DNA of 64,000 nucleotides, taken from the NCBI GenBank assembly GCA_030686995.1, contig CM060697.1, positions 102,580,772 through 102,644,771 on the forward strand, written 5' to 3'. The notes under the pieces were generated by a model. It was not told the DNA's origin, did no database searches, and saw only the letters and a list, made by a program, of their open reading frames with translations. Numbering within the stretch: position 1 is the first letter of the stretch; every line of letters starts with the position of its first letter. The DNA comes from Artemisia argyi (Eukaryota; Streptophyta; Magnoliopsida; Asterales; Asteraceae). Below, piece by piece: positions 12,729 to 25,461 of this stretch. Made by a program: the position numbers and the translations under genes.

Positions 12729-15700
12729 TCAGAAAGATGCTCTTCTGAGAGAAGGTTTTATCTTTTTATCGGCTCCAGGTGCTATTATACTTAAATGTGT
12801 AGGATTCTCGAGCAACATTTTTGCCACCACATAACCAGCAACTGACCATGTTTGACGCTTTCGAGCCTGTTTTCCAATATACTGACCGCTCTTTCCATCA
12901 TAATATTCTGGCCACCCGTCTTTTCCTAGTCTAAGTTCTGCACACTTAATTGCATTCTTTGCGATATTGGGGCGTCCCACCTTAATAGCTGCAGCTGTCA
13001 GAACCCATAGAAGCACTGCACCCACAAGTAATTTCATCAGAAAATGTTGCAGAGAAGCATTAGATTTTTAATTGATTCGAGAGAATCAAACCAACTACTT
13101 TATGACTAAATGTGAAGGTACAATGTAGAATACAAAGCCAATGTTAAGAGACAACTCCAAGTTTGACTTTTGAGTGCCAAAACAACAGCTAGTAAACTTC
13201 AAATTTGACACGATGTTCATCATACAAAACAAACATACACACTGAACATTGAGTCGAGAGAGTATTAGTTTAACGCAAGCAGCATTTTTTTTATGAAGTA
13301 CAATACTCCGTTTTAAGTCAAAATGACTATTCTTTTATCTTTGAAATTCATTTGACATTTGCCCATACCTAATGAAGACGTTGATGATTATATAATAATA
13401 CATAAGAATTTCATCATAGGTATGAACAACTTTGTTTCAGGTATAATGTTGATTTCAAATTTTAAATCACTAGTTTTAACTTCTAAAATTCAAGCATAGA
13501 GAGTTATTTTTTCAGAAAAAAGCTGGCACGTTGGGGTAAAGTTGCATTGCTTATATGGGAGATTTGATTTATTTAATATGTTACTAACACAGAACATGTA
13601 ATGTAGTTTAGGAAGCATGAGATGTGGCACCCTGTTACAGAAAAGTATGTGTTTGACTTTCGAAGAAGTGAAATACACAATTTTTCAATATCTTCCTCAA
13701 CTTCATAAGAAATGCCACAAGAATAAAAGAGGATTTTTCAATATCTTCCTCAAGTTCATCAGAATTGCACATGCATAAAAGAAATTGGTAGCTAAAAAGC
13801 CCATGCATTTTAATCAATTCAGAAATTGTAGCAGATAGTTTTGACTCTTACAAGTCAAACATGGATAAAGTATCAGTCCAAAAGCAATGCATATGAGAGG
13901 ATTCAGTTGGTACTCATATTATCTATGCTATCAAGCACTAAACTTCATTTCACAAAAGAGTTCATATTTACTTTTGAGCTTCAAAACTGTCACCATGTTT
14001 ATAATTTATAGACAAAATATCAACCATATCAAAACAGTTAAAAAAAAAAAAAAAAAAAAAAAACATTTATATTTGAATTAAATAAAAATTCCAATAAGAA
14101 ATTCTAAAATTGCTAGCTTTGACTTGAAAGATATACTTATATTAGAATTAAAAGAATATAACGTACCTGGCCACGACCCTCCATTATGATAACTCCATCT
14201 CGTATTCTTTGGATCACAACCAGTAATTATTTTCCAATCATGACCTTCAATAGCCGGATAACAAACCTTCAGAGGCATTTCCCCAACCAACTCTTCCCAT
14301 CTTGATTCAATAAGATCCATTATTGCTGTCGACTGATCAGATGTGGCTAAAGACGAAATAATCGCAATACAATTTCCCAAACAAAACCAGCGAAAATCCA
14401 TATTCGAGGGCCCCACATTTCCAAGAAAGTATCCCCCGCTTTTTGGCATAAAGTCAAAAACCCATTCAGGGAGAGAGTCAGGAATCACATTAAATTTGTT
14501 CACAGCAGTATGAGAATACTCTTCTGTTTTATAACGATATATGTCATTCAGCTTCTTCAAATCTAGCCAAAAGTAGCTTCTCATGTGAAAACTTAGAGCT
14601 TCAAGACGCTTCCCGATTTTATCAACAAGTTCTGCATGAGCGTCTTGTTTGAGTAAACTTTTTGCGCATCTTAATGCCATGAAGAAAAGTGCTTGTATCT
14701 CTATCGGATATCCGTACACACCCTGCACATAAGCACCTCATAAATTATATTTTAAGGAAATAAAGGCAAATGTGCTCAAGTTCCTAATTTGCTGTTATTT
14801 TCACATTGTGTATGTGGCAATTCCGACCCATTTTCCTAAATGGGTATTGGGCTGTAATTTATCTCTAAACGGGTCAAATAGGTATGTTTTAAGCTTGGCT
14901 AAATTGGATAGGTCGAGTGGGTTCAAGAGATTGAAAGTCACCCAAAGTGTTTTCAACTGCTTGAACATGTTCGGAAAGCTTCAACTGCTTGAACCTTTTA
15001 AATCAGTTTCTTTGTAATCTTACTTAAGCCATCAAGTATAGATTTAGTTAGATGGAAACAGGCATGTTGATGGGTCAGCCAACCGACCCAGCTGTTTTGT
15101 ACACATGGCCATTACTTCTTTTGATGCACTACCCTACCCGCCCAATTCACCCATTTTCCACTTATACCAATGACAATTTAAGAAATCTGAAAATGCTTTT
15201 TATTAATGGCACCAAAATTTATAAAACACACAAAAACAATACAAAGTCAAAGTACAAAAAATAATAAGACACACAGCTTCCAAACCAGATGGTTGGACTG
15301 TGGCAGTATCTTAAATACTAAATTATCTGAAAGGGGTACAAACTTACCATTCTTCGATCAATCATAGAGCATCCATCAGCACACAGAAGAGTTGGAAAAG
15401 TGTCAAAACCCTCGGAGAGACATAAAGCAAGTATCAATGATATTCCCCTTTGGCAGTCAGGCAATTCTGCCAACGAATTGTCATTGGTAGACTTTGTATA
15501 TGCTTGGAGTAATATAATCCACCAAAATCCAGAATCAACAGGCGCAACACGTCCTATTGCACTTTCACCAAAATCTGCCACTAACTTCTCTTTATTGAGA
15601 ACCGGATCATGACGGACTTTAAAACTAGCTGGCATTACTCCCTTCCCCAAATGAAACCGATCAACTTTTTTCTCCCCTGATTGGAGACGAAGAGTCTTCA

Positions 15701-16443
15701 GTAGAAAATTCTTGACGATTTCAGGTTCACCCTTCATTAGGAAGGCTAAACCACTTGGAACAAAATCTCTCACAAAGACCTATAAATGAAGGAAATTGAC
15801 AATAACTAAGCAAAAATATTGTAGTACAAAATAAGCATATAGTAAAACTCAAAGATTTTAAATCCCAGCAAGCAGATGGTGCGGCATCGAAACAACTCAG
15901 ATAGTTTCCAGGTTTTACAAGTAGATACTTCTAAATTTGCCAATTGAATAAAAAAGTTAATTGCAGATTAACATTATACCAATTGCACATTCTAGTTAAA
16001 AGACTACTCAATCACATATACAACTCTATTATATCCATTACAATACATCGTCTTTGTCCAACTTTAAGCAATCTTATCCAACATAAATTATTAATAACAG
16101 GAAAAACTTTGACGTACGAAACAGGGTGTACCTGATCGTAATTCAGTTTCTCATCAGAAACATCCAATGCTGCAATAGTCCCAACGGGTAGACCATGATA
16201 CTGCACTACTGCCTTTCTCAATGATTCCCAAGCCTCATCGTACATTGGGCCATATTTAAACGACTCCTCATTTTCCATCCATGAAGGTGATGCCTCAACA
16301 AGTGACCTCTCATCAAAAGATTTTTGTCTATCCATATTCAAGCATCTAGGCTTATCAATTAGCTTTTCAAAGATATCGTCGATATCACAATCACCACTTT
16401 TAAGACCGTCGTTTTGAGAAGAATCAACAGATGCCATATACAT
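12729..16443 (-). CDS. Cytosolic alkaline/neutral invertase (GH100), four coding exons, 528 aa
   Basis: Hydrolyses sucrose to glucose and fructose at neutral pH. Coding exons in order: 16132-16443, 15348-15779, 14167-14722, 12729-13015, all GT-AG with matching phases (0, 0, 1). Two in-frame ATGs (16443 and 16437) could start translation. The GH100 body is complete: [18 protein letters not shown] with the presumed catalytic Asp186, [10 protein letters not shown] with the presumed catalytic Glu407, and [10 protein letters not shown]. The N-terminus has the KPR...KSFDERS segment of the cytosolic clade and no transit peptide. Length is close to the usual 550 aa; the C-terminus stops at KPSLRRASF and lacks the usual short extension. 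A splice acceptor at 16479-16480 (CTGCAT on the plus strand) suggests a 5' UTR intron. The third intron holds a 55-bp tandem duplication (about 13680-13790) and an A23 tract. Confidence 0.92.
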
Positions 16444-16499
16444 TTTTAAACGTAACACTGATTTATAGGTTCAGCAATCTGCATAATGTTCAGAAATAG

Positions 16500-17420
16500 A
16501 TAAGTCAATTTGTCAAACGTTTTAACTACAGACAATCAAATGAACATTCACACATTATTACACAAGAAATATTTATACAATTAACTACAAATAATCAAAC
16601 GCATAACAAGCATCGCTTTCATGTAATAGCTTGGAAACACATCAAGATTCAAGATATCATTTCAATGAACATGCTGATTATTAACACATATACAATAAAG
16701 TGAAAAATGTGTTAAAGTAGCATAATACGTCAGAAATACATCATTAACTAATCCTATTTTTCATATCTATCAAGAATTTGCAGAGACGTTTTATCAAACA
16801 TGGTGACTAGAGAAAATCAAATGAACATCAATCAATAAGATAACTAACACTATTAGCACAGATGATTCAACACATTACACATTAACACGCATCATGTAAT
16901 AACTTGGTAACACGTCAAGATTCAATGTATCATTTGATTAACACGTTCACTGCAAACAATCAATATTATCCGTATACAATAAAGTGAAAAAGATGCGTCC
17001 AACTCAGATAATACGTCAGGAATACATCAATAGCGAAACTTGTTATTCAAATCTATCAAGAAAATGCAGAGCCGTTTTATAAAACACCATGCAACAAGAA
17101 AATTAACACTATAACTACAAATAATTAAACGCATAACAAGCCTTGCTTTCGTGTAACAACTTGAAAACACATCAAGATTCATGATATCATTCAACTAAAC
17201 ACATTGACTACAAACAGTTAACATTGCTCATTTCGATCAAATAAAAAAGATATGTTGAAAACACATAACACGTCAGGCATATATCAATAACGACACCAGT
17301 TATTCAAATGAATCAATAAATTCCACATAAACGCATAACACGCCTCACATTCGTGTCATAACTTGGAAACACATCAAGAATCAAGATATCATTCAATCAA
17401 CATTACACATATAGCGGAAA
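16500..17420. repeat. Four diverged tandem units upstream of the invertase
   Basis: A unit of about 200-270 bp recurs four times. The anchor TTGGAAACACATCAAGATT (or close variants) begins at 16631, 16904, 17161 and 17363. Around it recur CGCATAACAAGC...TTTCGTGTAA, AATACGTCAGGAATACATCAATA and CAAATCTATCAAGAA. The block lies where the invertase 5' UTR intron is expected. No coding frame is recognisable. Confidence 0.75.
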
Positions 17421-18000
17421 AAATGTGTCGAAACGCGCTAATTACACTACAGATAACAATAACAATAACAATAACATATATCAAGATTCAAAACCCCTAA
17501 TTCAGATACATATAAACATCAAGAACTGATATAAAGCAATGTGATCAATGTACAAACAGATAAGCATACAGTACCACTGATGATGATGATAACTTGACTG
17601 CTGCATACAACTGGAAACACAATAACCCCTTCTTATAGGTTTTCAAGAATTAATTGTTGTTATGTATGGAACGCCAATGTACAAACAAATAAGCTCACAG
17701 TACAACTGATTGTTATATACTCTACACATAATGTGGACAACAAATATATTTATAACAAATTTGGTAAAATTTCAAAATTTAAATTGCAAAAAAATAAGGA
17801 AATATTGTACACCTAATGCATGTCAAAATTAAAATAAGTAACACGTTAAAGTAAATGCAATGAAACACGAAATGTATTTATTTTAAATGAACAAATAAAA
17901 AACGCACAAATTCATTGAAAATAAAGTAACTATAATCAAAATCGTTCCAAATAGTAACAAACTTGATAAATTAAAAATCTACTATAGCAAGAGATCGATA
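17421..18000. other. AT-rich stretch, probably part of the invertase 5' leader region
   Basis: Contains a short ACAATA repeat (about 17453-17475), a TGATGATGATGAT tract near 17578 and a duplicated phrase around 'ATGTACAAACA(G/A)ATAAGC' (about 17549 and 17679). No gene recognised. Confidence 0.45.
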
Positions 18001-19400
18001 TTTTAAATTACTAAAACAAGGCTCAAAATCGAGGTTGAATTCATCAGAATTAAGACGGCAATGAGCGAATGACAGAGATCGGTAGACTCGGTTAACAGAA
18101 AACACATAATTTCGATCAAAATGTAACGAATTAACAGCTTAAACATACAATAAATTGGGATCGAACAGTTAGGTCACAACACAGGGTGTATCAAATATCA
18201 AATTGAGTCAAAATCAAATAAAGCACAGAACGCGTGACTTTTAAACACAAATTCAAATGCAGTGCACAGAACGTGTGATGTATCATAAAATCAAGATCAA
18301 AATACGTCGTATTTATCAGTATTAGCATCAATAAGACGATACATTAGCAGCTTAAACTTCCTGCAATAAGCAAGTGACAGAGATCAGCAAACTAACACGG
18401 TGAATCTGAAATCAAATACTCACTAAATAAGCATAATTTTAAATAAACAACACGAAACGCGTGATGTAAAGCAAAATCGAGATTCAAAAACTTCAAATTC
18501 ATTTAATTGAACGTCGATATTAAAACAGCTTAAACTTACTAAAATCAGCATACGAAGGTCAAATTAAACACGTACATAACACAAAAGTAAGATAACAAAA
18601 CCGAAAATTCATAAAAAAAATTCAAATAAACAACATGAAACGCATAGCACGTACAAGCGGTCGATCGTCAAATTCGTTAAATTAAACTCGAGATCAAAAT
18701 GTAGAAAATGTACTGTAACACAGAATTCGTATAAACAACATAATAATCGAGATCATAAATATATAAAACTGATCAAATTACACTAATAACTAACGAATTA
18801 ACAGCTTAAACTAATTCCACGTGAAAATCAACCATACGAGCTCGAATTTATCGAAATATACGTCTAGAAGACGATACTTTACACGAAACTGATCAAAATG
18901 TAACGAATTAACAGCTTAAACTAGTTTTATGCAAAAATCGAGTCACACAACTTCAAATTCATCGAAATTAACGTCTAGAACAATACTGTATAAATGAAAC
19001 AAAACAGATCAAAATGTAACTAATTAACTGACAGCTTAAACTAACTGTATGTCAAAAATTGAGCTCACAAAGCTCGAATTTATCGAAATTTACACGAAAT
19101 GTAGTGAATTAACAGCTTAAATTTACACGAGCATCAATTCATCAGAAAAACCAGCAGTTAAGTCACATTATCGATGAATCTAACACAAAACGCGTTCGAA
19201 ATTAACGTACCGAAAGAATATAAATAAAACAGAAGTGATAAAAATGTAAGGAATTAACAACTTACAGTTAGCGAGTGATGGAGATGAGCAGTTAACGATG
19301 AATCTGATAACAAATAAAGACATAATAATCGAGATCAGTTAGTTATACTTGAAATTCGATCAAAATGTAACAAATTAACTGTTTAAAGTAGCTTACAGTG
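18000..19400. repeat. Second diverged repeat array upstream of the invertase
   Basis: The phrase GATCAAAATGTAACGAATTA followed by ACAGCTTAAAC recurs in whole or part near 18115, 18790, 18893, 19008, 19090, 19240 and 19355. It alternates with GAGTGACAGAGATCAGCA-type and CTCGAATTTATCGAAATT-type segments. Unit length varies (about 80-350 bp). It differs from the 16.5-17.4 kb array. It probably arose by repeated local duplication of leader or promoter DNA. Confidence 0.65.
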
Positions 19401-19641
19401 AGCTGGTTGATATTATGGATATAAATTTGTTACGTGGTGATTAATTTGTTACTGTATTATAAAAGGTGAAAGATATATGCAGCACGATATTCATATGTGA
19501 GAGTGAGTGACGTGTGATTTGTTAGTTACATGGTGTGGCTGATGAAGTGATGAGAGGCATCAGAAGCCGTGAAGGAGGACAAAAGTTGGTCAGTGTGAGC
19601 GTTGTCATGTATTTCACGTGTTGCTCATATTACGCACAAAT

Positions 19642-19645
<4 letters not shown>
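19400..19645 (-). promoter_or_regulatory. Possible invertase promoter
   Basis: If the invertase has a 5' leader intron through the repeat arrays, its start should be near here. TATA-like sequences on the minus strand occur near 19427 and 19460, and a CACGTG G-box at 19616-19621. This is positional inference only. Confidence 0.25.

Positions 19646-19683
<38 letters not shown>
19646..19683. repeat. T38 homopolymer
   Basis: An uninterrupted run of about 38 T. Similar long runs lie at about 21018-21056, 22041-22071, 24404-24449 and 46551-46587, and a long A run at 32791-32839. Several are inside or at the edge of transposons. Confidence 0.9.
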
Positions 19684-19686
<3 letters not shown>

Positions 19687-19910
19687 TTGATTGTAAAAAA
19701 GGAGGTTATATTTACAACATTTTTTTTTATACGTGCATCATTTTATAAAAGTTATAAAGTATATTGAGTATCTTTTATAACACTACACATTGCAAATAAT
19801 GATGTATGATAAAAAAAATTGATGTATCTTTGAAAAAATATATTACATCTGTTTTAAAATAAGTGTCAAGTTTCATTTTAATTTTTTTTTTCAACTTTAA
19901 CCTTAAGTAT

Positions 19911-20189
19911 TACTCTTTCCGTCCTAAAATTATTGTCCCACGACAAAAAAACACACAGTTTAAAAAAAGTACATTTATTACAACTTTCTCTTTCTTACTT
20001 TTTGACAGAATGACAATTTTGGCCTTAGGTAATTAATTAAAGTCTTCTTTAAGATACGTAATAATAATTTTAAACAAGGTTAATATAGTAAACTTTATTA
20101 AACTTCTCTATCTATTTTTAGTAGTGAACAATTAAATTAGGACATCCTAAAAAAGAAACGTGGACAATAAAATTAGGACGGAGGGAATA
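19911..20189. mobile_element. Stowaway MITE
   Basis: Terminal inverted repeats of about 30 bp: TACTCTTTCCGTCCTAAAAT on the left against, in reverse complement, TATTCCCTCCGTCCTAATTT on the right, both continuing with TTATTGTCC. Flanked by TA. This is the standard Stowaway end. 279 bp, AT-rich, noncoding. Confidence 0.8.
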
Positions 20190-20604
20190 TTATTATATTT
20201 TTTTTTTGTTATATACTTGATGAGAATTATATAAATTGATTGGATTTTAAATGTATATTTATTAAAATAATTTTCATCAAGTATTATATAACACAAAAAG
20301 TCAAATTGAACCAGACTAAAAAAGTACAAGTTGTAAATATAAACGAGGAGGTTAAGTGTTCATGTTAAAAAGTAAAAATATACCGTATGTTTTCGTCAAT
20401 GACGTAACAATAATAAAATGATTGGTGCACACATTTTTTTAACAGTAATATGTGATAGAGAAAAAATTACGAATTTGGTTGAAATAATTGAGTTCAATTA
20501 ACAAAATTAAGTGTATTTTTCACATATAATAGATCAACTGGTCAAGGCATTCACGAAAATCTGAATTTCTTTTTACGAAAATTAACGCTACGTACGGATC
20601 AAAA

Positions 20605-21020
20605 CAGTGGCGAAGCTAGAAAATCTTCAGTGGGGGGTTGGGATCTAAATTTTTTTTTTCCTAACGTTTTTTTTCAAGTAATATGTTCGGGTCGGTGATT
20701 CGATTCGGGTCGGGTCAAAAATTAAATACTATTATTATAAAAAAAAAATTCAATCACTAAAATACTAAGCATTTGTCCAAGACAACTAAACATTAAAAAA
20801 GAGACAAACGGTTGGTACATAGTTCGATTCATTGAAGAAATTAGAGTTCAGCCTTTCGACCTTTAAGATCCTTGAATTATTCAATTATGGACTCCGCATC
20901 AAACTTGTTAGCAATTTCTTTTTCTATGTAAATCATCATACTGTTTGCTAGATTCTGAGAGTCGAAGGGGGAGGGTTTGGGATTTGGTTAATTGGTTTGT
21001 TAATTGTTAGAGATTGTTTC

Positions 21021-21059
<39 letters not shown>

Positions 21060-21308
21060 GAGCTAAGTAATGGATTTTAGTTTGGGATTTGGTTTGTTAA
21101 TGGATTTTAGTTTGGGGAGATGAACTTATGTAAAATGTAATTGATCAATTTTATTGCTTAATGTATAAAAAAAGAATTACAATTAAAATGGGGGGTCGAA
21201 ACCGAATATACCGAAATTTTTTTACACGAAAACTATATACCCCTACATCACAAAAAAAATTTCGGAGAGTCGGGCGCCCCTCCCCGCCCCTAAATAGCTG
21301 CGCCAATG
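20605..21308. mobile_element. Non-autonomous hAT element with 8-bp TSD
   Basis: Exact 8-bp direct repeats GATCAAAA (20597-20604 and 21309-21316) flank ends CAGTGGCGAAGCTA and, inverted, CATTGGCGCAGCTA. Eight-bp duplications and CA-starting short TIRs are the hAT signature. The 704-bp body is noncoding and contains a T39 run and a G-rich strip next to each end (GTGGGGGG; GGGGCGGGGAGGGG inverted). Confidence 0.85.
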
Positions 21309-21627
21309 GATCAAAACACTGCAGAATGCCTTAGCTCCGCTAGTGATCTTCATCAACACATCTCGACAACAATAGTCATCTTAAAACATATTAACTTTTC
21401 ATCAATATATTAAAATGCCGTCAGTATTAAAAGCAATATAATGTTTTTGTCATTGTGTGTGCACATTTGTGATTTAAAAAAACACAAGATGTTATTTTTC
21501 ATACTTGTTACACAAAGTTGAAAAATAGTAACATTAAGCGTGTACCATGCCCCGCTCTAAGAATATTATATAAAAGACAATGTTAATATTGACTGAGACG
21601 GGGGAGGGGGTGTACAAGAGAGCTACG

Positions 21628-21934
21628 TAATGTTTGGTAAATCGCAATAAGAGTAGGAATAGAAAAAAAATTACGACGGAATGAGAAAATTATGTTTGTT
21701 TTTAATTACGGAATGCAATGACTCATTACATATAATCACTCATTACATCAAAAACCATCATTTGCATTCCATAGAGGCTCCTTCCTTTTTTTTTCATTAA
21801 ATTCGTAATGTAATCAAAATTACATAAAATCCCACTATTAGCTAACCATATTAAATACACTTTTTATTAACTATGTTCATTTTTGTCTTTTTCTTATCGA
21901 TTGCGTTCCGTCCTACCATACCAACCAAACATTA
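21628..21934. mobile_element. Candidate MITE with TAATGTTTGGT termini
   Basis: The 11-bp ends TAATGTTTGGT and ACCAAACATTA are perfect inverted repeats 307 bp apart. The interior repeats ACTCATTACAT. No convincing target duplication was found, so the superfamily is open. Confidence 0.4.
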
Positions 21935-22037
21935 TTAATAAGGGTAATGAATTATTACATTACATCATTTATTACATTACATCGCTTATTTTATTCATTT
22001 AACATTTTATTACGTCCTAACAAACCATTAAGAGAAC

Positions 22038-22072
<35 letters not shown>

Positions 22073-22991
22073 CATAACCTACTGTGTTACGCGTGTGAAG
22101 ACTAGCAACAAAATTATTGCATACATATGCACCAATCACTAACCTTTGTGGAGATAGGGATTTGATTTGGCTATTCAAATTCAAGGATTTGGATAGTAGA
22201 AGATGATGTCTTTTAAGATATGCTATTGGCCATTGGGGATATAGTGATGCAAAAGGTAGTCATGCACATTGTTTTTCTTTACTTTTTGGCTTTTTGCAAA
22301 AGCAAATTATGTCACAAGTGAATTCTTCTTATTGTATTTTCCATTTTGATTTCCAAAGCTTAATGGTTATATGCAAGTGCATTTCTTTAACATGTTCACT
22401 TAGTTATATGCTAACGAAAATGAATACGGAGTATATGTTTGAGACAGTACAAATCTTTGACTGAGATATGTCAATGAATTCATGACTCCGAACTTAAACG
22501 AACCTATAAAACGCATATAAGAGTCTGTGACGTATGCAATTACACATAGTCGCAAAACTTTAAGAGCCGTGTTTATCACTTAATTAAGCAATTGTACAGG
22601 GCTTTCGCTAGCTAAGCTACAACAACCGTAATCTATACAAATCACCAAAATAAAGTAGAGTTTTGATATGGTTTGCAAGGGTGACAATTTAACAATTTAT
22701 GATCAGTATGGATATCATAACATGTTCCACAAACAACTCCAACCAAAACCAACATTAAAATCACAGTGATGAGATTGTTGGATGAAAAGATACTTATGGA
22801 CCTCTTCTCATTTGCATGTTCATTTACATCATCACTATACTTTTAGGTATTATACGTACTATTGTTATATGTCAATAAATTAATTATCGTGTGAAAGTTG
22901 TTGGTATTAAAGGATTAGGTTTAAAAATATTCTCGAAATATTAGAGTCTAATGGTTATGCTTAACAAACAAAAACATGTATCTTCCATACT
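21935..22991. other. Intergenic DNA without recognised genes
   Basis: AT-rich, with a T31 run near 22041-22071 and TTACATTACATC repeats before it. Nothing else recognised. Confidence 0.5.
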
Positions 22992-23250
22992 TCTATACTA
23001 CTATATAATGCATTTAGGACTATTCTATAATTAGAAAAGCTTAAAAATTCAGACTTTTACTTACTTATTATGGAAGGATTTCAAAATTAATTAGTTAGGA
23101 AGGAGGTTTGTTAGGAAGCAGGTTGGTTGTTCAAACTAAAATTATTTGGCTTAACCATCTCTACTTATAAAGCATAAAAACAACTAAATGTGTAACCGAA
23201 TAACGTAAAATATAGTTACAGTACTATATAATGCATTTGGGACTATTCTA

Positions 23251-24402
23251 TAAGATATAAGATCATTTGAGGACCAAACTTTTTTTACATACCAAGGGAC
23301 TAATTTCCACCCTCCATCTTTCCCTCCATCTTTATTTGATCTAATGGATGAGATTAATCCCAACAATTAAAAAAACCACTTTCATCATCTTTTTTCAAAT
23401 ATTAATATCTTTCAAACCGTTAATCGTTAAGAGAAAAAAAAATATACCGTTACGACGAACATTTAATTATCTTTCTATAGATAGACTAATTGATATATTT
23501 TCGACAATTTTTTTTTTCGTTTTTTTCACGTTTTTTTTCGTGACCGAAAAAATCATATATGATATTACATATTGTTAGATTATGGACATTATTTTAGTAG
23601 TCGTATGTTATGATCGAACTCGAGATCGTTGGATTGCACACTTTACGTATGAAGAGTAAAAAAATAATTATTTATAAATGTTATATATAATTATTAATAA
23701 ACACAAAACTAGTAACGACCGTTAGTATTTAACGGAGAATGACTACGACCGTTAGACGAAGATTAGGAAAGTAATACTTGTGAATAATTGGAAGGTCAAG
23801 AAAGTTCTAGAAGGAGTTCCACCTCCTTTGTGCCTTGAGCTCCAAGTTTCATCAAGTATATAAACACCTCATGGGTTATTGTTTTCTCATAACTTGTACA
23901 CACATTCTAGGTGTTCTCTTTCTCTCTTTTTGTCCTCAAAATCGATCCATCTTTAGTACCTCTAAGGGTTTTCGATTTTCATAAGATCAAAAGTTTTGTG
24001 TTTGATTTACTTGCATAAACTTTTACTTGTATTAGTACGTGTGTACAAGAACACGATTCAAACATACTATTGTTTGATTCTTTGATTGAATTACAAAAGA
24101 GGTAAGGGGTAATTCTTATAATTCACATAAACCCTAATTAGGGTTCTTGAATTGAAGATTGCAATTGATTCTTGTTTGGGCTAGAATCACAAAGGTATGT
24201 TTACTATTTATTATTGATTAATTAATTACATGTTATATGATCTTGTTATAACGCTTCCGCATTTGCTATGCTCTCTTGATGTGTTTGGTTTATTTTATAT
24301 GATTGTCATGATATCATAATTCCAACACATATCATATCATATATGATATTATATGTAATATCATATATGATTTTTTTTCGGCCACGAAAAAAAAAAAACG
24401 TG

Positions 24403-24451
<49 letters not shown>

Positions 24452-24665
24452 GAAAGTATATCAAAGTGCCCGTCTATAGAAGATAATTAAATGTCTGTCG
24501 CGATGGTGTAATTATTTTCGCTTAACGATTAACGGTTTAAGAGATATTTAAATTATAAAAAATATGTGAAATAATAAAATCTTTTAATCTCAACTATTGA
24601 TTTCCTTTTTAAATGAATGGTGGGGATGAGTCTCTTGGTATATGAGGAATGTTTGATTTGTAGAA
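23251..24665. mobile_element. Foldback (inverted-repeat) element inside the Helitron
   Basis: Left and right halves are inverted relatives. AAACCGTTAATCGTTAAG at about 23416 matches its inverse at about 24520; CATTTAATTATCTTTCTATAG at about 23459 matches about 24480; the ATCATATATGATATTACATA motif lies next to the centre on both sides. Outer parts are more diverged and the exact ends are not clear. The same family motifs occur near 1355-1420. Confidence 0.55.
23573..24327 (+). mobile_element. Solo LTR, probably Ty1/Copia
   Basis: A 755-bp segment begins TGTTAGATTATGG and ends CATAATTCCAACA, an inverted pair, and is flanked by exact 5-bp duplications CATAT (23568-23572 and 24328-24332). It contains a TATA box (AGTATATAAACACC near 23858) and T/C-rich leader. 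No internal retrotransposon sequence is nearby, so it is a recombined solo LTR. Confidence 0.85.
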
Positions 24666-24931
24666 TAACTCAACTCATTCTATAATTAAAAAAAACTTAA
24701 AATTCAGACTTTTACTTGCTTATTAGGGAAGGATTTCAAAATTAATTGGTTATAAAGCAAGTTGGTTAGGAAGTTTGTTAGAAAGCAGGTTGGTTGTTCA
24801 AGCTAAAATTATTTGGCTTAACCATCTCTACTTATAAAATATAAAAACAACTAAATGTGTAACCGAATAACCGAATAACGCAAAATATAGTCACATGTAC
24901 CTGTCGTCACATTGCGCGAGTACCATTCTAG

Positions 24932-25432
24932 TAATTTGTAATATATAAAGCTGGTTAAAAAAAAGTTAAAAACTGGTTGAAAATAGTTAAGGCGGACACT
25001 AGACAATTATTATTGAAGGTACCGGACAACGATGCATGTTTTAATACTTTAACACACATTATGGGGTATGTTTAGCTATTTCTGATTATTTATACACATT
25101 TTGGATATTTATTTTCCGCCACCAATGAGATCTAATATATTGAAAGGCCAATCTTTTTATTTAATTGAGAATAAAAGTATCATCTTGTTTGTTACTCAAG
25201 AACACTGAAAGGGCAAGCTTTATACTAAAAGAAAATCAACTTTTCATTTTAGTTTTAGAAAAGCTCAACATTGCAAACAAGCAATTTAATGTTTTTATAC
25301 ATGAGAACTAACGTTGACCATAATGCATTTTGATGAGGTTAAGTAGGAGTAGTAGTATATGCTTAGTTATTTAAGGAATTAGATGCTAGAAGTTATCAGC
25401 TTACCATTTTAACTATTGCTTATATCCGAGTA
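24932..25432. other. Intergenic DNA before the large Helitron
   Basis: No gene or repeat recognised. Confidence 0.5.
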
Positions 25433-25444
25433 CTAGCTTATAGA

Positions 25445-25461
25445 CCCGTGAAATTCACGGG
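25445..25461 (-). terminator. Helitron 3'-terminal hairpin
   Basis: CCCGTGAAATTCACGGG forms an 8-bp stem with a one-base loop, 8 nt before the terminal CTAG on the minus strand. This is the rolling-circle termination signal of Helitrons. Confidence 0.85.

Larger units (their letters stand above)
22992..24931 (+). mobile_element. Non-autonomous Helitron with duplicated head
   Basis: Starts TCTATACTACTATATAATGC and ends CATTCTAG followed by T, with a degenerate hairpin (GTCGTCACATTGCGCGAG) just before. The first 230 bp (22992-23220) are repeated in the second part: the head recurs at 23221-23250 (ACTATATAATGCATTT) and continues at about 24666-24897 after an insertion. Two copies joined head to tail, only the second with a 3' terminus, fit rolling-circle read-through. 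The base before the 5' end is T rather than the expected A. Confidence 0.6.

Noticed and set aside
16500..19400. CRISPR-like or satellite array
   Set aside because: Units are long, diverged and without regular spacers, and this is a plant nuclear locus.
19849..19910. A second Stowaway end next to the MITE at 19911
   Set aside because: ACATCTGTTTTAAAATAAGTGTC resembles a Stowaway end, but no partner end was found.
21628..21934. Firm assignment of the TAATGTTTGGT element to PIF/Harbinger
   Set aside because: The TAA/TTA at the ends is part of the inverted repeat and no direct target duplication was seen.
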